From CBDUQI01 sp965369325 (GTDB lineage Bacteria > Pseudomonadota > Gammaproteobacteria > Steroidobacterales > JBCBZW01): a DNA stretch of 10,885 nucleotides. Shown here piece after piece: positions 1-6,508 of this stretch. The stretch is from the NCBI GenBank assembly GCA_965369325.1, contig CBDUQI010000201.1, positions 1 to 10,885 of the forward strand. The letters are read 5' to 3'. Both the position numbers and the translations under genes were made by a program. Numbering within the stretch: the first letter of the stretch is position 1; the number at the start of each line of letters is the position of its first letter. The notes beneath the pieces are model-generated. The model did no database searches and was not told where the DNA came from. It saw only the letters and a list, made by a program, of their open reading frames with translations.

Positions 1-1
1 G

Positions 2-3000
2 GTAACCGACAACGCCGCTTCGCTGGCGCAGGGGCTGTCGCTGAGCTTTTTCAGCCAGGGTTTCTCCTCAGACGCCGCCACCGTCGTGGCCACCATGACG
101 GGTTCGAGCAACACCGCGGTTAGTCTGGTGAGTGAGTCGGATGCGCTGGTGCATTTTTATGCCACCTACGTAGAACTGGGCGGCACCGATGCGGTGAACT
201 TCCTGTTCCCCGGCTTCGCGCCGGTGGGCGGTGGCGTGGTCTACGAGTTGATGTTCTCCGATGAGTTCGAGCAGGACGGCCCGCCAGCCCCTGAGAAGTG
301 GACGCTTGAGACCGGCTACGGCCCGAACAACGATGGTTGGGGCAACAACGAGTGGCAGTTGTACACCGAATCCCCGGATAACATCCGGGTCGAAGACGGC
401 AATCTGGTAATTTCAGCCCTGTGCGATGGCCCCTGTGGGGTGCGCGACGGCACCGTGACCTCGGGCAAGCTCAACACGCTGGACAAGTTTAACTTCAGGT
501 ACGGCAAGATTGTGGCCCGGATCAAGCCACCGGTGGGTGATGGTGCCTGGCCTGCGTTTTGGGCGCTGGGGGCGAATCATCCGCAGATCGGCTGGCCGCG
601 TTCCGGCGAAATAGACTTCCTGGAGATGCACAACGCCTTCTCCAACGAGCGCACGGCGCACTCGACCGTCCACTGGTGTCAGGACAGCATTCAGGCGCCG
701 GCCGAGTGCTCGTTCCCCGAAGGTTGGGTGTTCAGCACCGACAACATGACCTTCAATGAGTCGCTGGGTGATGACTTCCACGTGTTTGAAACCGATTGGG
801 ATGAGAACCGCATTACCTCATCGATCGATGGCGTTACCTATTTTACCCAGACGATCGATCCGCAAAACATGGAAGAATTCCTGCGCGAGTTCTACATGAT
901 TCTGAATGTCGCGATGGGCGGTACGCTGGGTAGCGATAACCAGCCCCCCAATGGTGGTGAGGTGTTTCCGCAAACCATGCTGGTGGACTATGTGCGCGTG
1001 TTTCAGCGTATCGGCGATTCCAGCTCCGGCGGTGGCCTATCGATTGATTTTGAAGACGCCCCCGATAGCTACATTTTTGGCGACTTTGAAGGCGGCGCGG
1101 CTGCGGTGATCGACAACCCGCAACCCGGCGGCATCAATACCAGTGCCCAGGTCGGGCGCATGCTCAAGTTTCAGGGCGAGGTCTTTGCCGGCTCCACGTT
1201 GATGTTGCCGACGCCGACCGACGTCTCTACGGGCAGCTCGATCAGCTTGAAGGTATGGTCACCGCGTGAGGTGGATCTAACGTTTAAGCTCGAAGGCCCG
1301 GCGCCAACAGAGAGACGCGTGACCCACGGCGGTACCGGCTGGGAGGAGCTTACCTTTGACTTCTCCAGCTTCAGCGGGACGGTGGAAGGCTTTACCCTGA
1401 TTTTTGATATAGACACCGTTGGTGATGCCGGTGGCGACCCGGACAACTGGACCTTCTACTTTGATGACATCCTGCTGAGTACCGTCGGTGGCGGCGGCGG
1501 CGACCCCGGAATCGGGCTGAATGGGCTAATCACTGACTTTGAGAACGATCCATTGTCCTACGACTTTGGTCCGGATGGTGGCTTCGAAGGCGGTGCGGCT
1601 GCCGTGGAGCCCAACCCGTTCCCGGAAGGCATCAACACCAGCGCTCAAGTCGGACGCATGCTTAAGTTTATGGGCGCCGATTTTGCCGGCTCGCGGCTGG
1701 AGCTGCCAACGCCGTTTACCACGCCTGCCGGCAGCTCCTTCACCATGAAAGTGTATTCGCCGCGTCAGGTGGATGTGCTGTTTAAGCTCGAAGGCCCAAC
1801 CGAGGCGGAGGTCAACGTGACCCACGGCGGCTCGGGCTGGGAGGAGATGACGTTCAACTTTGGCAGCTACAGCGGTCTGGTCGAGGGCATCACGTTCATT
1901 TTTGATCTCGGCATCGTCGGCGATGCGATGGGCGATCCGGATAACTGGACCTTCTACTTCGACGACATCACCATCATCGTACCGCCGGTGGACGATCCAC
2001 CACCGGGCGGCGGTGATCCCGGCACGGGGCCGGAGGGACTGGTCTCGAATTTTGAAGGCCCCGCGGCTTCTTACGACTTCGGCCCGGATGGCGGGTTTGA
2101 GGGGGGTGTTGCCGATATCGTGTTCAATCCAGACCCCTCCGGAATCAACACGAGCGCCCAGGTTGGACGCATGCGCAAGTTCGCCGGCGCAACGTTCGCC
2201 GGCTCGTTGCTTACGTTGCCGACCCCGCTGCCGGTCGAGGCGGGTAGTGCCTTCAGCATGAAGGTGTGGTCGCAACGTTCGGTGAGAGTGCTGTTTAAGC
2301 TGGAAGGCCCTCCTGATGATGAGGTTGAGGTGACCCATAGCGGTGGCGGCTGGGAAGAGCTGCTGTTTGATTTTCCGGCCTACAGCGGGACGGTTCAGGG
2401 CATCACGCTTATCTTCGATCTGAACGTCGTTGGTGATGCCGAGGGCGACCCGGACAACTGGACGTTCTACTTTGACGACATCATTCTGATCCCACCGGGC
2501 GGCGGCGATCCGGGGGGTGGCGGTGATCCCGGCAGTGATCTGCTGCAGGTGGAGTTACCGATCACTTTCGACGATCCAGGCGTGGATTACACGGTCACCG
2601 ATTTTGGCGATCCGGTTACCGCCATGACTACGCTAATTGCCGATCCGCAGGATGCCTCTAACAGGGTGGCCTCCACCACCAAACCGTTAGGCAGCCCGGT
2701 GTCGGCCGGCACCACCATGAGCACTACGGCCGGCTTCGCTGTGCCGATTCCGTTCAACGCGGTGGAACAAACGATTGCTATGCGGGTGTACTCACCAGAT
2801 GTCGGCATTCCCGTACGCTTGAAGGCCGAAGATGCGGTAGGCGGCACGGTGAGCGTGGAAACCGAGGTGCTCACATCGGTGGCGAACGAGTGGGAAACAC
2901 TGGTCTTCGATTTTAGCAATCCGGTGGAAGGCCCCGCCTTGAACTTGGGGGCTACTTACACTGCCCTGTCGGTGTTCTTCAACTTTGGCACCGACGGCGA

Positions 3001-6000
3001 TACGGCCGGTGAGAAAACCTATCTCTGGGATGACGTAGAGTTTGGCGTACCGTTGCCGGACGTCGATACTACCGCACCAACACTGATCGAACTCACCGTT
3101 ACCTCAAACAACGCCGACCCGGCGATGGCAATGGCAGGCGATGTGGTGAGCATTGCGTTCGTCGCGGACGAGCGGCTGGCAACGCCGACGGTAACCATCG
3201 CAGGCGAGCCGGCTGACATGCTCATGGGAGTGGATGCCACCTGGGAGGCTGTGCGTACGCTGACCGGGGCCGAGGCGGAAGGCTTTATCAGCTTCCAGGT
3301 GGATTTTGAAGATCTGGAAGGCAATGCGGCGACACCGGTGACGACCAGTACCGATGGCAACAGCGTGACGGTGGATCTCACCGCGCCGATACCCAACTTC
3401 CTGGGCGTACCGCCAAGCTTCTCTACGCTTAACCCGATTCCAATGGTGGTGCAGTTCAGCGAAGCGGTCACAGGATTCGATGCCGCTGATCTGCAAGTGA
3501 GCGGTGGTGTTGCGAGCAGTGTGATCATGCTTGATCGCGCAACCTTCACAGCTGACGTCACGCCAACCGGGCTGGGCGACCTGCTCGTGAGTATCCCGGC
3601 GGGCGGCGCGATTGATGGCGCTGGCAACCTTAACCTTGCAAGCACCGGCCTCACGGTAGCCAACGGCCTTGATGCCGAAGCGCCGTTGCTGCCGGTGATC
3701 AGCATTGCATCGAACAATACGAATCCGGTGTACGCGCAAGCTGGCGATGTGGTCACAGTCCGCATGACTGCCAGTGAAGATATCCTGGCACCCAGCGTGA
3801 TCATAGCGGGTGCGCCCGCTGATTCGGTGACGGGTGGCGGCACTAGCTGGCAGGCCAGTCGCACGACGCTCGCCAACGATCCGCAAGGCGCTATGACGTT
3901 TGCGATTAACTTCCAGGACACTGGCGGTAATGCCGGTCCTGAGTCCACCGTAAGTACAGACTTCACCTTTGTTATTTTTGATTCGATGGCCCCAGGTCTC
4001 ACCATTGATGGCATGCCGGGCACGGTGCAGACGCTGGATCCGATCGCGCTGACCTTCAGTTTCGGCGAGAACGTTAGCGGTTTTGATGTGAATGACATCA
4101 GCGTCACCAATGGCACTGCAGACACCGTCGAACGCGTCGACTTTGCCACCTACACCAGTAATGTCACGCCGGATGGTCTGGGTGAGCTTACCGTCGCGGT
4201 GGCGGGCGGTGCAGCCGTCGACGCCGCAAGCAACGCCAGTGATGCGGCCTCAGCGTCGGCCGGGTTGGAACTGGAAACCGTCTGGCGTCTGATCTGGTCC
4301 GACGACTTTGAAGGTGGCGGGCTGGATGCGAGCAACTGGACCGCGCGCACCGACGCTGATTGCCCTGCGCCATGCGAGGACGAGCAGGCCTATCGCACCG
4401 ATCGGGTGAGCGTTGCCGGCGGTGTTCTGAGCATTGAGGCGCAGCAGCAGGGCGATGGCAGCTACGCCTCGGGTCTGGTCGATACGCGTGGCAAATTGGA
4501 ATTCACCTATGGCCGCGTCGAGATCGACGCCAGAATGCCCGCCACGCTAGGCGCGGCACCGTCCCTTTGGATGTTGCCTGCCAACGATACGTACGGCGCC
4601 TGGCCATTGTCTGGCGAGATCGAAATTGCCAACGCGCCCGATATTGGCGTAAGCGGCAACAAGACGCTGGAGCACGCGTTGCACTACGGCCTGCCGGTAC
4701 CGGAAGACACCCGGACGGTTGGCAGCTACGAGCCGCCGACGGCACCTGACCTGGCGTTCGCCACCTACGCAATGGAATGGGAAGGCGGCGAAATCCGCTG
4801 GTTTGTGGATGACGTGCACGTGCTTACGCAAACTCAGGATAACTGGTATGCGTACGCCGAAGATGCCGAGGGCGTCTACATGCAAGAAGGCGGTGCGGCA
4901 CCGTTCGATCAAGACTTCTATCTGGTGTTGTCGCTGGCAGTCAGCAGCAATGCCGATGGCAGTTCCAGCTTCCCGCAGGCGCTACAGATTGACGCCGTAC
5001 GTGTCTACCAATGTGCGAATCCAACCGACCCGGCAGCGAGCAGTGGATGCAGCACGGGCGATCCCGACACAACCCCGGTGGACGCGCTGCCCGCGCCATA
5101 CACTGAAATGGTTGAGGTCTATACCGATGCGCCCGCAGTGCTGTCGTTCACCACCGACGGGCCCGACGTTACCAATACGTTGGCGGCGGGTTCTGCCGAC
5201 AGTCCTTCGGGCCAGGTAGTGCTGCTAAATGACATCGCTGCAACCGACGACGGCAACACGCTGTGGCGCGTGAGCATGGCGGCGGGCAACGCGGGCGATC
5301 AGGGCGAAGTGTTCATCGGGTCCGAAGATCTGAGTGCGAATCCGATTCTGCAGACCGGCTTCGATCTGACCGGCGGCGGCGCGGCGGGCGAGGTGCTGTT
5401 CGATATGCGGGTGACCGCCAGCACATCCGACACGCAATTGGTGGCTAGACTCGATAGCGCTGCCGGCAACGGCGCAGGTGCCGCGGTCATGCTACCGGCC
5501 GATACGGACTGGCACACCTATTCAGTCAAGATTGCCGATCTGCTGGCGAATCCGATCGGCAGCGGGCTGGACCTGTCCAATGTCGTGAATCTGTTCGTCC
5601 TGCAGGCCAGTGGCGGCACGATTGACCTTGAACTGGACAACGTTCGCGTGAAGGTCGCCTGTCGCGAGGCGGGTCGCTGTGGCACGGCCGCCAGGTTCAA
5701 GGAAGAGGATTACATCCAGAACTTCGAAGCGCTGGAGCAAACGAGCGAGCAGGCGTTGGCCGACGATGGTTGGTGGGTGTTTGCTAACGTGTTCGGTGCG
5801 GATGGCGTCACCTTTTTGTACAACTACGGGGCATTTATCGCGCCGAACAACGGCATGGCGTTCTCAGCGATCGATACCGGTCAAGGCGGAGATGATCAGG
5901 GCGCGCAGCAGCTCAGTATCTTCAGCGACTACAACAACCTGGATCATGGGAACGGCTTCGTGATCGAGTCCAATGTGTTTCGCGAGCGCGATGTTACTGC

Positions 6001-6313
6001 GGACGACGTGGGGAAGACATTGTGGTTTAGCTTTGATGCCAAACTCGGCAATCTGGAGCTCGCCTCTACGGCTAACGCGTTCATTAAGACGTTAGATCGG
6101 GCGGCTGGATTCGCGACCACGAATCTGGTGGTGGTGGAGACGACGAGTATCCCCGATACCTGGGACCGCTACTCAATGTCGCTGGTGATTGATGAGGGGC
6201 TGGTTGGGCAGCTGTTGCAGGTAGGATACTCCGGCACGGCAACCAACTTCGAAGGCTCGGGCGTGTTTTACGACAATATTCAGGTCAGGCTGGCGCCAAC
6301 GGCGGCGCCATAG
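2..6313 (+). CDS. Giant multimodular secreted GH16 beta-glucanase (5' partial)
   Basis: The frame is open from the left edge to TAG at 6311, so the GTG at 86 is internal and the real start and signal peptide lie upstream. Modules by base position are: 2-238 end of an unrecognised module; 239-1014 GH16 catalytic domain with GEIDFLEMH (nucleophile Glu 608, Asp 614, acid/base Glu 623), Trp-rich surroundings and several Cys; 1037-2491 three tandem carbohydrate-binding-like sandwiches; 2540-3049 a divergent fourth; 3058-4279 bacterial Ig-like domains; 4280-5014 a second, degenerate GH16; about 5096-5660 a module resembling the C-terminal domain of ExoP-type GH3 enzymes; 5700-6310 a terminal beta-sandwich. 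GGGDPG-type linkers separate the modules. The first GH16 has the beta-bulge ExDxxE form typical of laminarinases, so hydrolysis of beta-1,3 or mixed-linkage glucan outside the cell is expected. The exact substrate is inferred. No C-terminal sorting signal was recognised. Confidence 0.9.
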   Translation, partial: VTDNAASLAQGLSLSFFSQGFSSDAATVVATMTGSSNTAVSLVSESDALVHFYATYVELGGTDAVNFLFPGFAPVGGGVVYELMFSDEFEQDGPPAPEKWTLETGYGPNNDGWGNNEWQLYTESPDNIRVEDGNLVISALCDGPCGVRDGTVTSGKLNTLDKFNFRYGKIVARIKPPVGDGAWPAFWALGANHPQIGWPRSGEIDFLEMHNAFSNERTAHSTVHWCQDSIQAPAECSFPEGWVFSTDNMTFNESLGDDFHVFETDWDENRITSSIDGVTYFTQTIDPQNMEEFLREFYMILNVAMGGTLGSDNQPPNGGEVFPQTMLVDYVRVFQRIGDSSSGGGLSIDFEDAPDSYIFGDFEGGAAAVIDNPQPGGINTSAQVGRMLKFQGEVFAGSTLMLPTPTDVSTGSSISLKVWSPREVDLTFKLEGPAPTERRVTHGGTGWEELTFDFSSFSGTVEGFTLIFDIDTVGDAGGDPDNWTFYFDDILLSTVGGGGGDPGIGLNGLITDFENDPLSYDFGPDGGFEGGAAAVEPNPFPEGINTSAQVGRMLKFMGADFAGSRLELPTPFTTPAGSSFTMKVYSPRQVDVLFKLEGPTEAEVNVTHGGSGWEEMTFNFGSYSGLVEGITFIFDLGIVGDAMGDPDNWTFYFDDITIIVPPVDDPPPGGGDPGTGPEGLVSNFEGPAASYDFGPDGGFEGGVADIVFNPDPSGINTSAQVGRMRKFAGATFAGSLLTLPTPLPVEAGSAFSMKVWSQRSVRVLFKLEGPPDDEVEVTHSGGGWEELLFDFPAYSGTVQGITLIFDLNVVGDAEGDPDNWTFYFDDIILIPPGGGDPGGGGDPGSDLLQVELPITFDDPGVDYTVTDFGDPVTAMTTLIADPQDASNRVASTTKPLGSPVSAGTTMSTTAGFAVPIPFNAVEQTIAMRVYSPDVGIPVRLKAEDAVGGTVSVETEVLTSVANEWETLVFDFSNPVEGPALNLGATYTALSVFFNFGTDGDTAGEKTYLWDDVEFGVPLPDVDTTAPTLIELTVTSNNADPAMAMAGDVVSIAFVADERLATPTVTIAGEPADMLMGVDATWEAVRTLTGAEAEGFISFQVDFEDLEGNAATPVTTSTDGNSVTVDLTAPIPNFLGVPPSFSTLNPIPMVVQFSEAVTGFDAADLQVSGGVASSVIMLDRATFTADVTPTGLGDLLVSIPAGGAIDGAGNLNLASTGLTVANGLDAEAPLLPVISIASNNTNPVYAQAGDVVTVRMTASEDILAPSVIIAGAPADSVTGGGTSWQASRTTLANDPQGAMTFAINFQDTGGNAGPESTVSTDFTFVIFDSMAPGLTIDGMPGTVQTLDPIALTFSFGENVSGFDVNDISVTNGTADTVERVDFATYTSNVTPDGLGELTVAVAGGAAVDAASNASDAASASAGLELETVWRLIWSDDFEGGGLDASNWTARTDADCPAPCEDEQAYRTDRVSVAGGVLSIEAQQQGDGSYASGLVDTRGKLEFTYGRVEIDARMPATLGAAPSLWMLPANDTYGAWPLSGEIEIANAPDIGVSGNKTLEHALHYGLPVPEDTRTVGSYEPPTAPDLAFATYAMEWEGGEIRWFVDDVHVLTQTQDNWYAYAEDAEGVYMQEGGAAPFDQDFYLVLSLAVSSNADGSSSFPQALQIDAVRVYQCANPTDPAASSGCSTGDPDTTPVDALPAPYTEMVEVYTDAPAVLSFTTDGPDVTNTLAAGSADSPSGQVVLLNDIAATDDGNTLWRVSMAAGNAGDQGEVFIGSEDLSANPILQTGFDLTGGGAAGEVLFDMRVTASTSDTQLVARLDSAAGNGAGAAVMLPADTDWHTYSVKIADLLANPIGSGLDLSNVVNLFVLQASGGTIDLELDNVRVKVACREAGRCGTAARFKEEDYIQNFEALEQTSEQALADDGWWVFANVFGADGVTFLYNYGAFIAPNNGMAFSAIDTGQGGDDQGAQQLSIFSDYNNLDHGNGFVIESNVFRERDVTADDVGKTLWFSFDAKLGNLELASTANAFIKTLDRAAGFATTNLVVVETTSIPDTWDRYSMSLVIDEGLVGQLLQVGYSGTATNFEGSGVFYDNIQVRLAPTAAP
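239..1014 (+). other. GH16 catalytic domain, laminarinase type, active-site intact
   Basis: This region begins with a typical GH16 opening (ELMFSDEF) and a GNNEWQLYT segment that in the family lines the glycone subsites. The catalytic stretch GEIDFLEMH puts the nucleophile Glu at codon 608, the assisting Asp at 614 and the acid/base Glu at 623. The domain closes with LNVAMGG and the VDYVRVFQ strand. This pattern matches bacterial endo-beta-1,3-glucanases and lichenase-like enzymes (GH16_3-like). Cys residues in ALCDGPC, WCQ and AECS suggest disulfides and therefore export. Hydrolysis of laminarin or a related beta-1,3-glucan is the most probable activity. Mixed-linkage glucan is the main alternative. 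Confidence 0.88.
1037..2491 (+). repeat. Three tandem carbohydrate-binding-like beta-sandwich modules
   Basis: Three copies of about 150 residues lie at 1037-1486, 1523-1981 and 2036-2491. Each begins with an acidic DFE/NFE strand, carries INTSAQVGRM near its first third and FKLEGP in the middle, and ends with the identical GDPDNWTFYFDDI. Gly/Asp/Pro linkers separate them. The DNA of the shared motifs differs mostly at synonymous positions, so the copies are established duplications under protein-level selection rather than recent slippage. Modules of this type accompany catalytic domains in secreted polysaccharide-degrading proteins. Glucan binding is inferred from that context, and no CAZy CBM family is claimed. 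Confidence 0.85.
2540..3049 (+). other. Fourth, divergent carbohydrate-binding-like module
   Basis: This region follows the third repeat after a GGGDPGGGGDPG linker. It keeps the overall plan of the repeats: an opening ITFDDPGVDY strand, a central MRVYSP strand that replaces KVWSP, a WETLVFDF strand, and a closing YLWDDVEFG strand in place of YFDDI. The INTSAQVGRM signature is missing; the equivalent place reads DASNRVASTTK. It is probably an older member of the same beta-sandwich superfamily with a different ligand or only a spacer role. Confidence 0.65.
3058..4279 (+). repeat. Duplicated pair of bacterial Ig-like domains (A-B-A-B)
   Basis: Two units of about 600 bases follow each other. 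Each unit has an A half (TSNNADPAMAMAGDVV or ASNNTNPVYAQAGDVV, then an INFQD or VDFED strand) and a B half with the bacterial Ig-like signature of a phi-F-S/G-E-x-V-x-G-F-D segment followed by a D-x-x-V-x-x-G strand and a VTPxGLGxLxV strand. A and B halves are separated by a TAP or MAP turn. Such domains are usually rigid spacers or adhesive stalks on secreted proteins. Here they separate the binding modules from the second GH16 domain. No cysteine or catalytic motif is seen. Confidence 0.8.
4280..5014 (+). other. Second GH16 domain with degenerate active site
   Basis: The fold landmarks of GH16 are all present: WRLIWSDDFEGG at the start, GKLEFTYGRVEIDARMP, PSLWMLP, GEIEIAN in place of the catalytic strand, LHYG, YAMEWEGGEIRWFVDD, and the closing IDAVRVYQC. 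The catalytic strand should read E-x-D-x-x-E. Here it is Glu (codon 4616), Glu (4622, replacing Asp) and Asn (4631, replacing the acid/base Glu). Loss of the proton donor argues against hydrolysis. The domain may bind glucan without cutting it, as the GH16-like beta-glucan recognition proteins of insects do. The fold call is firm; the function is inference. Confidence 0.75.
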
Positions 6314-6370
6314 GCTGTGAACGAGCTGTAGCGCGAATCGAATGGCTGTTGTCGGTGACATGCGGGCTAC

Positions 6371-6405
6371 CGCGGCCCTGCGACGTTGATCGGCGCAGGG
6401 CTGCG
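6371..6405 (+). terminator. Strong 12-bp hairpin downstream of the GH16 gene
   Basis: Bases 6371-6382 pair with 6394-6405 through 12 consecutive base pairs (one G-U at 6374/6402), leaving an 11-nt loop. It lies 58 bases after the TAG of the giant gene. There is no run of T after the stem (the next bases are CATGAATCGG), so it is not a classic intrinsic terminator. It may be a transcript 3'-end stabiliser, a Rho-linked stop or part of a leader for the downstream gene. Confidence 0.4.
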
Positions 6406-6443
6406 CATGAATCGGATACATACTGGAGGGATTACTGGGCTTG

Positions 6444-6456
6444 GCAACAATGTTGC
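6444..6456. promoter_or_regulatory. Short perfect inverted repeat, possible operator
   Basis: GCAACA-A-TGTTGC is a perfect 6-bp inverted repeat around one central base, 52 bases before the ATG of the enzyme-barrel gene. Its position in the leader would suit a repressor or activator site. No clear sigma-70 promoter could be placed near it: TTGGCA at 6441 lacks a matching -10 box. A chance occurrence cannot be excluded. Confidence 0.2.
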
Positions 6457-6495
6457 GGGCGCGGGAGTTGTTCATGAAACAATTTAAGACGAGTC

Positions 6496-6500
6496 AAGAG
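6496..6500 (+). promoter_or_regulatory. Ribosome binding site selecting the ATG at 6509
   Basis: AAGAG ends 8 bases before the ATG at 6509. An in-frame GTG at 6500 overlaps this site and has no comparable site of its own, so the ATG is preferred. The downstream lipoprotein gene has the same arrangement (TCAAGG then GCTATG). Confidence 0.55.
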
Positions 6501-6508
6501 TGGTCGCT

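Noticed and set aside
86..88. GTG at 86 as the start of the giant GH16 gene.
   Set aside because: The frame is open back to the left edge with plausible protein sequence, and no signal peptide follows this GTG, so the true start is outside the window.
1526..2338. A 270-codon open frame on the - strand under the binding-module repeats.
   Set aside because: Its Arg/His-rich sequence and internal repetition mirror the tandem modules on the + strand, so it is an antisense shadow.
1037..2491. The three repeats as a recent tandem DNA duplication or assembly artefact.
   Set aside because: The copies differ at many synonymous positions and in their linkers, which does not fit a recent duplication or mis-assembly.
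3019..4149. A 376-codon open frame on the - strand under the Ig-like region.
   Set aside because: It lies opposite a clearly coding domain region, has biased low-complexity composition (Ser, Val, Thr) and shows no family motif. It is a shadow of GC-rich codon use.
6441..6470. TTGGCA at 6441 as a -35 box of a sigma-70 promoter.
   Set aside because: No acceptable -10 sequence lies 16-18 bases downstream; the region there is GC-rich.
6500..6502. GTG at 6500 as the start of the enzyme-barrel gene.
   Set aside because: It overlaps the AAGAG site that serves the ATG at 6509. The ATG gives a normal signal peptide with correct spacing.
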